From positions 17,826 to 81,825 of the forward strand of contig QLIY01000551.1 in NCBI GenBank assembly GCA_003260075.1: a stretch of DNA of 64,000 nt. The letters run 5' to 3'. Of the stretch, positions 57,801 to 64,000 are shown one piece after another. Source of the DNA: Phallusia mammillata. Lineage: Eukaryota > Chordata > Ascidiacea > Phlebobranchia > Ascidiidae. The notes under the pieces were generated by a model that did not search any database, was not told the DNA's origin, and saw only the letters and a list, made by a program, of their open reading frames with translations. The position numbers and the translations under genes were made by a program. Position 1 is the stretch's first letter. Every line of letters begins with the position of its first letter.

Positions 57801-60800
57801 ATTTGATTACAGTGCTGTTTGGCAATTATTAAAGTATTATGTGCAATTACAATAGATGCCAAGATTTGGACAGATTGTATTGTTGTTAATCCAAGTCTTT
57901 GGTATGCAGCCGTTATCATAGAAGGGCCAAATTCGACCAATATTATTAGACCGTGGATTGCACCTTTATAGAATATGAGATGACCGTTGCTCACTAAACA
58001 CGCTGTAATTAAGTTAACAGCAATAAGTCAAAATCAGTGAAAATGAGAAGTCTCCTTTATAGTTTTATCAACTTTAGTTTATTACTTATCTCAAAAGGGA
58101 GACAATTACACACAAAACATTCATTTTCATGTAAATATCTGTATTCAAAACAGTCGATGTGGAATTAGAGATAAAAACAATCAACTGCGTCAACGAAAAT
58201 CGATTTGGGTGTGCGGGTCTTTTCGCACAAATGATAACGAAAAAATTCTCGTCAATTGAGCTAACCTTTGTGTATTTACGCGCCTTTGTGATGTCACGCC
58301 CATTGTGTGCTGCCGCGATCGTTATTGTTACAAACAAACGTTACAACATTGCGTCACTGTCCATTTATGACGTCAATATATGACGACAAACGCGTAGGAG
58401 GCCGTTTCTCAAAAGGACTTTGCTTTGGAAAACTTGTAAACGCAAATAATAAAAAGAAGCACGGTTTGAAGAGGTCTGTGCTTTCCAAGCTGAAAACTTA
58501 AGCATAAACAAGTCACAATAACAATATAAATCATTCATTTAGCGATCAGAAGCCAAGTTCAAGTGATTGTATTCTCATGACCTTAGTAAACTCCTTTGTG
58601 TGAAGTCAAGTTTAGACCAAAATTCTGCCTTTCATTGCAATTTATGATCTTTAAGGGGGGGGGGGGCGATAAGAAGCCAAGTTCAAGTGATTGTATTCTT
58701 ATGACCTTAGTAAACTCCAAGTTTAGACCAAAATTCTGCCTTTCATTGCAATTTATGATCTTTAAGATATACCTTATACGAAAAAAGATGATCAGATGAT
58801 GTTAAAAAACACCCGTTACGGAACCCGAAATATTTAAGTACGACTCGATTGAAGTATTTTGCTTGACATGAGTCTAGAATTTACCTGAGTGTGACTCGAT
58901 TATTTTGCTTGATATGACTCGAATAAAGTCGAGTATTCTTCCTTTTATGACTCGAGTATTTTTCTAAGAGTGACTAGATTAAAGTTGTGTATTCTGCTTG
59001 ATATGACTCGAGTAATTTGCTTTTTATAACTCGTGTGAAATAAAGTCGAGTGTTTCGTGTCTCGAAATAACCAATAAAATATTAAACCAAAATCTATATC
59101 CCAGTTTTGCATCCATAACGACTCACAAAAATGTCAATTCAGGATGTAAACATTTCTTCTTATTTGCAGATGATGGCCGACTTCTGTCCAGGTTACGCTC
59201 CGCTACGAGACGGGATGATGAACAACCGGCAACATTGGAAGGACGCAGCCAGTAAGTTCGGCATCGAAATTGATTTTTATTTTTGTTTTGTTTCGGACAT
59301 TAACGCTTTTCGCGGGAATATGCGTGTAAAGCTAGGAACTGTGCTGGGTCGCATATTCTAGTAGAACCAAACAGACCACTACAAAGTTATAGAACCAAAT
59401 AGACCATGTTCAAGCTTCTAGAACCATTATAGAACACGTAAAAGGTTTAAGAAACCAAATAAACCGTGTATAAGATTCCGGAACCAAATAGACGAGGTAC
59501 AAGGTTCTAGAACCAAATAGACCACTTACAAGGTTTTGGAACCAAATAGACCATGAGCTTCTAGAACCAATTAGAACACGTAAAGAGTTCAAGAAACCAA
59601 ATAAACCATTTATAAGATTCCAGAACCGAATAGACCATGTACAAGGTTCTAGAACCATTCATATCAGAGTAGAAGTAAATGGCCACGCACAAGAACCAAT
59701 TATTATGCGTACAAAGTTCTAGAATCATTGAATTAGAATATAATATTCTAGAACCACTTGAGTAGTGTACAAGGTTCTCGAACCAGTTATTAAAGTTACA
59801 ATATTCTCGAACATACCAAGCAATCGTACGTCTACAATTCTTTTTATTTTTTGCAGTCGCTCAAGGTCATGACCTTGACGCTCCGAAGACGCAGAAGAAG
59901 GATGAGGACGAATACGGAAGCTTGTGGGTGAAATACTGGAATATGGACCCCGAAAACTTTATCTGGGGCATCGACCCCAACGAAGTGCCCCCTGAGGTAT
60001 GTGATGTAACATGGACAACATTTCACGGAATGATGTTTAATGTGTTTATCACTGCGTCGTATAGCCTGCTTTTTGCGACGCATAACCGCATTAAATCGCA
60101 GTTATGTTGAAAAACGGCCTTTAGATTTTCTTCACTAACTGTACAACCTCGGTAGTTAAGATGGATATATCTTTCAAAAGCCGTTCTTATCACAAAGCAA
60201 CGCAACATTGTAGGGAACAAACTAATGTCAGTTTCTGTGTATTCCCTTGGGATAGCTAACAACCTAATTTTTCTTTGACGTTGGGTCCAATGTTGGGAAA
60301 CTAAATAATTTAAATTCTCGCATCGATTTTCCAACATTTGTGGTCTTACGAAAAACTGTTTAATCCTTTTCCATCGATCTCGTTCTTGTTTTGAGCAGAT
60401 AGCGCGGGTTAACTAGGTTGCCGCTTGCAAATTCTACAGCTATCCACTCTTGTGCTAAAAACTTTGTCTTGACGGTTTTTGCCTATGATTTTGGATTCTA
60501 TTCTTATTGCGGTTCGATCGGTGTATCAGGTTAAATTTTTGCAATTGGGATACAGACATAGAAAGACATTAATAGAATAAACGTCACTTCAAATACTCTA
60601 AATCAGTGGTTCTCAACCTTTTTGCCTTTGTGGACCCCTGTTGGTATTGTCAAGCTAATCGCGGACCCCTTTGAAGGTTTTGGTATTTTTTGTCCTTTTT
60701 TATTAACAAGCAAAAAAGGTGCAGAATATACCAACCACGTTTGGTCCAGGACCAAAATTTCAATCACTTTGACCGGGATGCGGCATCGGAACTCAATAAT

Positions 60801-61888
60801 AAAGAGCCATTACATTGCCACTGAAAATTTACCTCTGTTGCATCACAATGGGGTTAAAATGTCACAATGCATTTTGGTTTGTGGCGTATGAAGAACGATT
60901 TTAAACAAGTTTCATGCTATTTTAAAACGCTGAAACATATTTTTTAAATAGCGCTTTATCAATATCGTTGTCTGCAAAATTGGGAAGTTGTGGCGGACCC
61001 CCTGAAAACGCGTTGCGGACCCCTGGGGGTCCGCGCACCCCCGGTTGAGAACCACTGCTCTAAATCATAGTTTAAACAATAGGATGTAGCCTACTAAGAT
61101 TTTTGAAAGTGGTTACAAAAAAAATCAATAAATATTTTATTCTGGGTTCGAATCCCACCACATGCTAGATTTTTCTAACCTGTGCCTTGCCATATAAGAA
61201 TGCTTGGTGACCGGCTGATTCGGTATGATGCCTTTAATAGGCCTGGCGTACTACTATGATTTATATATGAGTGTGCTGTGTTCGCTGGTCTGCATCGACG
61301 CTTCAGGGCTGATCCCAGTTATGAATTTATGTTCATCTTAAGTAATGCATTGTTAACAATTCGAAACGGTAAAGAGGCCAGCAACCTTGTTGGGACAATA
61401 TAGGTTTAGAGAACATACCATCTTCTCTGACTTGTGCCAAAATAGATCATTAAACTTATGGACATTAGACACCTTTTTACCTAGGTCGACCTGTTGCTGC
61501 AAGGGGGGGGGGAACAATATCGGTTTAGAGAACATGCCATCTTCTCTGACTTGTGCCAAAATATATCATTAAACTTATGGACATTAGACACCTTTCTACG
61601 TAGGTCGACCTGTTGCTGCAAAAATGTGATTTTTTTCTAATTTACACACAAGACATACACTAAACTTTAACGCAATAAACAAATCTCACTTGACAGGTCG
61701 TCATTGAGAAAGTGGTTTTCTCACCCAAAAAGAAGGCCAAACCGTCACCTGGTGGGGACAGAGAGGCACAGGGCACTGAAGTGAAGAAGAAGCGAAACCG
61801 GCGTAACAAGGTCGCGGCCGAAGAGCCTAACGCGCCAGGCGCCGCCACAGAAACTGAAAACAAAAGCAAAGCGTGCTTGGTGATGTGA
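39062..61888 (+). CDS. PDE6: PDE6-like cGMP 3',5'-phosphodiesterase with CAAX box (complete model)
   Basis: Nineteen exons join in frame to about 1101 aa: 39062-39864, 40309-40453, 41406-41573 (or from 41298), 42124-42282, 43665-43754, 44420-44676, 45215-45278, 45453-45500, 46351-46485, 49068-49211, 49527-49673, 50344-50472, 50660-50769, 51309-51497, 52226-52370, 53395-53553, 59170-59251, 59857-59996, 61697-61888. Order: N-terminal region, GAF-A, GAF-B, class I PDE catalytic domain, lysine-rich tail, CLVM. The enzyme should hydrolyse cGMP. Metal and catalytic residues are all present: YHNWRH (about H739/H743), HDIDHRG (H786/D787), TACD (D898) and the purine-selective glutamine in MQIGFID (Q951). 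Catalytic-site wording is closest to PDE6, while the N-terminal helix resembles PDE5/11, so an ancestral PDE5/6/11-type assignment is the alternative. Vertebrate PDE6 is about 860 aa; the excess is mostly N-terminal. Confidence 0.88.
40309..46485 (+). CDS. exons 2-9 of the PDE: GAF-A and GAF-B
   Basis: GAF-A covers about residues 268-450 (exons 40309-40453 to 43665-43754), with [22 protein letters not shown] and the NK(n)F(x3)DE-type motif [14 protein letters not shown] at 42124-42282. GAF-B covers about 456-623 (44420-46485), with [13 protein letters not shown] and [11 protein letters not shown]. Both domains therefore keep the NKFDE-type motif that supports the cyclic nucleotide pocket in this family. 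Exon 3 has two possible acceptors. Starting at 41298 would add 36 residues not expected from the family, so 41406 is preferred. Exons 43665-43754 and 45453-45500 each have a truncated upstream copy beside a G tract. Confidence 0.85.
40563..40958. mobile_element. CCGGTT-family element in PDE intron
   Basis: Flanked by a perfect 8-bp duplication ATTGTTTG (40555-40562 and 40959-40966). The segment with GTTCTATAGAACCG occurs twice in tandem, and the ACTTTTGTGATAGAACC unit about five times. Confidence 0.85.
41680..41785. repeat. dispersed repeat family B, truncated copy
   Basis: Matches the left part of the family (CACTGTTTCGACCTATAAGG, GGTGACGAGAGATCGGCCGT) and stops at ACTCCAGTTT. Confidence 0.65.
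41910..42055. repeat. dispersed repeat family A, partial copy
   Basis: Matches the left half of the copy at 32965-33260, in the intron before PDE exon 4. Confidence 0.7.
42334..42357. repeat. G tract, 24 bases, with duplicated flanks
   Basis: The 50 bases after PDE exon 4 (42283-42333) are repeated at 42358-42405 right after the tract. Confidence 0.8.
42733..43230. mobile_element. hAT-type element, TGGGGAACC end class
   Basis: Starts CAGGGCTGGGGAACC and ends GGTTCCCCACCCCTG, with perfect 8-bp duplication GTCTACCC (42725-42732 and 43231-43238). A second pair of hAT-like ends (42897 CAGCGGTTTACAAAC, ending at 43125) lies inside, but its target duplication is unclear. A single N is at 43137. 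It lies in a PDE intron. Confidence 0.85.
43348..43714. repeat. local direct duplication around a 12-base G tract, including exon sequence
   Basis: The 175 bases at 43348-43524 recur at 43537-43714 with about 5 percent differences. The copied part includes the start of PDE exon 5. Confidence 0.85.
43476..43524 (+). pseudogene. truncated copy of PDE exon 5 next to a G tract
   Basis: The first 49 bases of exon 43665-43754 appear again here with their own acceptor, then stop at the G tract 43525-43536. The upstream intron sequence is also repeated (43348 on versus 43537 on) with scattered differences. This is most likely an assembly duplicate and not a second exon. Confidence 0.75.
44262..44375. 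repeat. fragment of the tRNA-derived SINE
   Basis: Contains ATAAATTCATAACTTGGATT, AGCCCTGAAGCGTCTATGCA and ATACCGAATCAGA, matching the tail part of the SINE. It lies just before PDE exon 6. Confidence 0.65.
44691..44850 (+). repeat. 30-bp tandem repeat, five units, at the start of PDE intron 6
   Basis: Units have the core AAAGGAAAACCGATNACACT followed by AAAAAAGCTT. It begins 14 bases after the exon 6 donor. One frame stays open and would encode [10 protein letters not shown] units, but the exon's own frame meets TAA at once after the donor, so it is not read through. Confidence 0.8.
45045..45170 (+). repeat. tRNA-derived SINE, head with damaged anticodon arm
   Basis: CCTGTGTAGCTCAGTTGGTA and GGGTTCGAATCCCACC are the two internal promoter boxes. 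The anticodon arm is shortened compared with 47370-47442. The body continues to GGGAATGCTTGGGGACCG. Confidence 0.75.
45359..45396 (+). pseudogene. truncated copy of PDE exon 8 next to a G tract
   Basis: About 38 bases of exon 45453-45500 with the preceding intron end are repeated here and are cut by the G tract 45397-45406. A third fragment (end of the exon plus donor) follows the next G tract at 45628. Only 45453-45500 has both splice sites. Confidence 0.75.
46114..46280. mobile_element. hAT-type MITE in a PDE intron
   Basis: Starts CAGTGGTTCTCAACC and ends GGTTGAGACTCACTG. The flanks CTTTATAC and TTTCATAC match in six of eight bases. The interior shares GGAGCCGC and the AATAGCAATCTTTGGTGG block with 27208-27767 and with a remnant at about 53640-53812. 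Confidence 0.75.
47320..47537 (+). repeat. tRNA-derived SINE with intact tRNA-like head
   Basis: The head 47370-47442 is 73 bases. It has a fully paired acceptor stem (GCCTGTG with CGCAGGC), D-arm, a GAGTC/GACTC anticodon stem with loop CCGGAAA, and a perfect T-arm. Position 33 is C, and the variable loop is short although the apparent anticodon GGA would be serine, so it is not a functional tRNA-Ser. The body runs into the N gap at 47538. Confidence 0.82.
47538..47819. other. assembly gap (282 N)
   Basis: A run of N in the PDE intron between exons 9 and 10, right after a SINE. The two exons join in phase and align with family spacing, so no exon needs to be hidden here. Confidence 1.
48109..48122 (-). 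repeat. SL-like motif (complement), copy 4, split by hAT
   Basis: The minus strand reads TCTATTTGAATAAG; the hAT at 48124 inserted at its edge and duplicated AAATAGAT. Confidence 0.55.
48124..48423. mobile_element. hAT-type element inserted in an SL-like repeat
   Basis: Starts CAGGGGTGAGCAACC and ends GGTTGCCACCCCTG, with perfect 8-bp duplication AAATAGAT (48116-48123 and 48424-48431). The target site is the SL-like motif of a dispersed repeat. Confidence 0.85.
49068..59251 (+). CDS. exons 10-17 of the PDE: linker helix and catalytic domain
   Basis: Exon 49068-49211 follows GAF-B directly (IE|SIRPYL) and contains [10 protein letters not shown], the counterpart of the linker before the catalytic domain. 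The catalytic domain runs from about residue 690 to 990 with [67 protein letters not shown] and QIGFIDGVC. All metal-binding histidines and aspartates are intact, so the enzyme should be active. Exons 50344-50472 and 53395-53553 have truncated copies upstream. The intron 53554-59169 is by far the longest in the gene. Confidence 0.9.
50173..50196 (+). pseudogene. truncated copy of PDE exon 12 next to a G tract
   Basis: The first 24 bases of exon 50344-50472 and about 135 bases of intron before it are repeated and end at the G tract 50197-50207. The complete exon follows. Confidence 0.75.
51650..51960. repeat. dispersed repeat family C
   Basis: Longest copy, in a PDE intron: AAATAGCTGCGCAACGTTGA near the left and AGAGGGTGGGGTTCGACAGG near the right. 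Confidence 0.65.
53319..53353 (+). pseudogene. truncated copy of PDE exon 16 next to a G tract
   Basis: The start of exon 53395-53553 is repeated here and ends at the G tract 53354-53363. Using the first copy would break the reading frame; the second copy is complete and in phase. Confidence 0.75.
55610..55795. mobile_element. CCGGTT-family element with G tract
   Basis: Starts CAGTGGTGGGATTCAAAC and ends GATTCCCACCACTG. Flanks CGTGTGAT and CATGTGAG match in six of eight bases. The G tract at 55688-55698 replaces the family's short GTCCATTGACAG segment. Confidence 0.75.
57290..57480. repeat. degenerate GATTCGAAACAG repeat
   Basis: Four to six diverged units around ATTCGAAACAGAC inside the long PDE intron. 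Confidence 0.5.
58830..59060. repeat. degenerate tandem array of TGACTCGA-type units
   Basis: GTGACTCGATT, TATGACTCGAGTA and AAAGTCGAGTATT recur every 20-45 bases just upstream of PDE exon 17. Confidence 0.65.
59359..59820. repeat. minisatellite of about 30-bp units (AGAACCAAATAGACCA core)
   Basis: Some fifteen imperfect units with GTTCTAGAACCAAATAGACC fill most of the intron between PDE exons 17 and 18. The repeat contains the short palindrome TTCTAGAA. Confidence 0.8.
59857..61888 (+). CDS. exons 18-19 of the PDE: C-terminal extension and CAAX box
   Basis: Exon 59857-59996 adds an acidic then aromatic segment ([18 protein letters not shown]) that I do not recognise from vertebrate PDE6. 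Exon 61697-61888 is very rich in lysine ([20 protein letters not shown]) and ends KACLVM followed by TGA. CLVM is a CAAX box; a final Met favours farnesylation in general rules. A prenylated tail with a basic stretch would anchor the enzyme to membranes, as for photoreceptor PDE6. Confidence 0.85.
60604..61057. mobile_element. hAT-type element in the last PDE intron
   Basis: Starts CAGTGGTTCTCAACC and ends GGTTGAGAACCACTG, with perfect 8-bp duplication CTCTAAAT (60596-60603 and 61058-61065). No transposase frame. Confidence 0.9.
61141..61340 (+). repeat. tRNA-derived SINE, 3' two thirds
   Basis: Starts at box B (GGGTTCGAATCCCACC), continues with TAGATTTTTCTAACC, CGGCTGATTCGGTATGATGC and ends GAATTTATGTTCATCTTA. 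This copy shows the full tail of the family. Confidence 0.75.
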
Positions 61889-64000
61889 CACCGCCACCAT
61901 GCGGGAGTACTCGTGCGCCACGAACGCAAAACACGGTCGTCGTCAGTAGCAACACACAAATAACGTCACGAGGCAGTTTGACGGCCGCATAATGGTTAAG
62001 TTTCCTTCGGAATTTCATCTATCTTACGGTTATAGTGAGGTGTATGTTTCGCTAAATGGCGTATTGTTGACAAGCAAAAGCATGCGGAAAAAGGTTTAAA
62101 ACCCCCACAGGCGCATACTTTAGCCGCTCGTAAAGTCTGCCGTCCGATTTTGCTGATCAACCATCACTATTTCTATTTATTTCAACGACGATTTGATTTT
62201 GAAACGAATAATTTACTCAGTAAAAAGATGAAATTCTTTAGTTTACATTTTACAAGATAAACCACTGAAATCTTCAAATAAGTAAGTTTTTTTAACAAAG
62301 CGTAACCATGCAACCCTGCAGTTTAACAGATGCTTCACATAGAGACAATCACATAGAAGAAAACCTATCCAGAAATATACTTTATAATTATCGTTTTAAC
62401 CTTCAATTGCATTCCTTTCCTCGTGTTCTTCAGTTAATATTACTATTCTTCCTATTTTCTTCATGACTTATGCTCGTTTTTTCGCCCCTTTATTTTGTAC
62501 AATTTTGTCCACAACAAAATGAGTTTTTACCGCGTGTTTTTCGTGTTTAATAAAGCATCGATCATTTGACCGATCAAGATAACTGCATGCAGATGCATAT
62601 TAAGCACGAAGCAACCAGTAAACACAAGCTTACTGCAGGATTCTACAACTTAAGGTAGGGTGCAAAACCGTTAGCTGTTCGTCAGCGTTAAAAGTTTTGC
62701 AGCTGGACTTGTGGTCCACATCAAGATTTTAACGAGAGACTTTAACACTTATTTTATTGCCATCTGCCTGACACTTAGTGGGGGGGGGGTGCGTTAAAAG
62801 TTTTGCAGCTGGACTTGTGGTCCACATCAAGATCACGAGAGACTTTAACACTTATTTTATTGCCATCTGCCTGACACTTAGTTTAGCCCCGCTGAGCGCG
62901 TAGGTACATCTATTGGAAGGTAGGACCAAGAAAAAAGCTGTAGCCTATGTCCCGAAACCAAATTTCAGACCATTAAAACACATGCGGGGGGGGGGCATCT
63001 ATTGGAAGGTAGGACCAAGAAAAAACCTGTAGCCTATGTCCCGAAACCAAATTTCAGACCATTAAAACACATGCCAAGCAAAATAGACCATATTAAAGGC
63101 ACGGCTGTCATAAGTATATGATGCCATTTTGTTGCACTTTTCCTTTGGTGTGATGACAACGGGTATAGTTGAAATAGGTAAAACAATAGGTTTGCCAGGT
63201 CTAAAAACAGCCATATAATAGAGTAGATATGGTCACCATTCATAACAGAACCTTACATTAGTTACGTAGTTAAGTTGCCATGTTCCAACAGTTCGGCCAG
63301 TTAAACTTCAAAGAGTAACTGACCCCGGGGGGGGGGTTTTGATTTCTATGGTTCAAAGTCACGTGGTTCTTGCAATAGAGTAACAGTGTCAGTGACGTAT
63401 TATTTAGCGATGTCAACAAATAAACGTTTTTTTTTTAAAACAGACGATTTTCTTTTTTCAGTACTTTTCAGATGATGTCTACGGTAATTTGTTTTTGATG
63501 TGATACGCTACGCGACGATAATTTCTATTTCAGCTGTAACATTTCGTTGTTGTGCAATTTTTGAAATTGTTTTACCAGTTAGGTTTGGTTCTTTGCAGAA
63601 ATTAAAGAGTCGAATACTGATTTAGTAATAAACAAAGCTGCTGGAAACTTCGTAAAATAAGTCTATTTTTCTTGTGTAGGTCAAATGTGGCAAAATGTAG
63701 TATAATTTCTTCATTTCAAGTCCGTGTTTGCATGTCAGAAAACCTCATTGGGGGGGGGGCAAGCTGCTGGAAACTTCGTAAAATAAGTCTATTTTTCTTG
63801 TGTAGATCAAATGTGGCAAAATGTAGAATAATTTCTTCATTTCAAGTCCGTGTTTGCATGTCAGAAAACCTCATTTTGAACATGATACTTACCACCAAAG
63901 TGCTAGACAGACTTACCCTTTTTTGTATGTAATTTAGGATTTACAAAAAGATGATAAACGTGTTTTTAAATTTTGTTACAATTTGACATAGGATCTATGG
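61889..64000. other. 3' flank of the PDE gene, no gene seen
   Basis: It holds three local duplications around G tracts (62682-62883, 62907-63075, 63593-63876) and one further G tract at 63327-63336. An AATAAA at 62549-62554 is a possible polyadenylation signal for the PDE mRNA. Confidence 0.5.

Larger units (their letters stand above)
53554..59169. other. long intron 16 of the PDE gene
   Basis: It contains a CCGGTT-family element (55610-55795), two local duplications around G tracts (55313-55515 and 58538-58765), a degenerate repeat of GATTCGAAACAG-like units (about 57290-57480) and a degenerate TGACTCGA-unit array (58830-59060). A minus-strand frame at 54930-54490 shows no family features. 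Nothing suggests a nested gene. Confidence 0.5.

Overview
This window looks like nuclear DNA from a tunicate, most likely a Ciona-type ascidian. It is AT-rich and has many small exons with GT-AG introns. It also holds many short non-autonomous transposons and tRNA-derived SINEs. The gene set is animal: an SLC49/FLVCR-type transporter, a GPCR with LDL-receptor class A (LDLa) modules, an SLC66A1/PQLC2 lysosomal transporter and a PDE6-like cGMP phosphodiesterase. The species call is an inference, because no species-diagnostic gene is present.

Layout. (1) 1-913, minus: 5' part of an SLC49/FLVCR-family MFS transporter that runs off the left edge. (2) 3026-3142, minus: a candidate first exon of a tiny membrane protein, possibly complex I MWFE/NDUFA1. 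(3) 4920-17357, plus: a 15-exon receptor of about 931 aa with a signal peptide, about ten LDLa modules and a relaxin-receptor/GRL101-type 7TM domain; no leucine-rich repeats are seen. (4) 19550-20527, plus: an intronless 325-aa seven-helix protein I do not recognise. (5) 22456-26619, plus: SLC66A1 (PQLC2), eight exons, complete, 337 aa. (6) 26620-39061: about 12.4 kb with no supportable gene, rich in nested hAT elements. (7) 39062-61888, plus: a 19-exon PDE6-like cGMP phosphodiesterase of about 1101 aa with an unusual repeat-bearing N-terminus, two GAF domains, a complete catalytic centre and a C-terminal CAAX box (CLVM). (8) 61889-64000: no gene seen.

The genes do not form one pathway. The PDE and the GPCR are both signalling proteins, the PDE probably acting in cGMP (possibly photoreceptor-type) signalling. 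SLC66A1 exports cationic amino acids from lysosomes.

The strongest non-gene signal concerns the assembly. I count 28 runs of 10 or more G on the plus strand and saw no comparable C run. Most of them separate two slightly different copies of the same local sequence, and four sit inside PDE exons, leaving a truncated exon copy before the complete one. The best reading is that these are artificial joins, perhaps between two divergent haplotypes, and not real microsatellites or real exon duplications. Anyone using this window should collapse them before modelling genes.

The mobile DNA is well preserved. At least nine hAT-type elements have recognisable ends, most with 8-bp target duplications, and one is nested inside another. 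A second 8-bp-TSD element family built on CCGGTT-rich sequence occurs six times. A dispersed repeat carries a 14-15 base match to the complement of the ascidian spliced leader.
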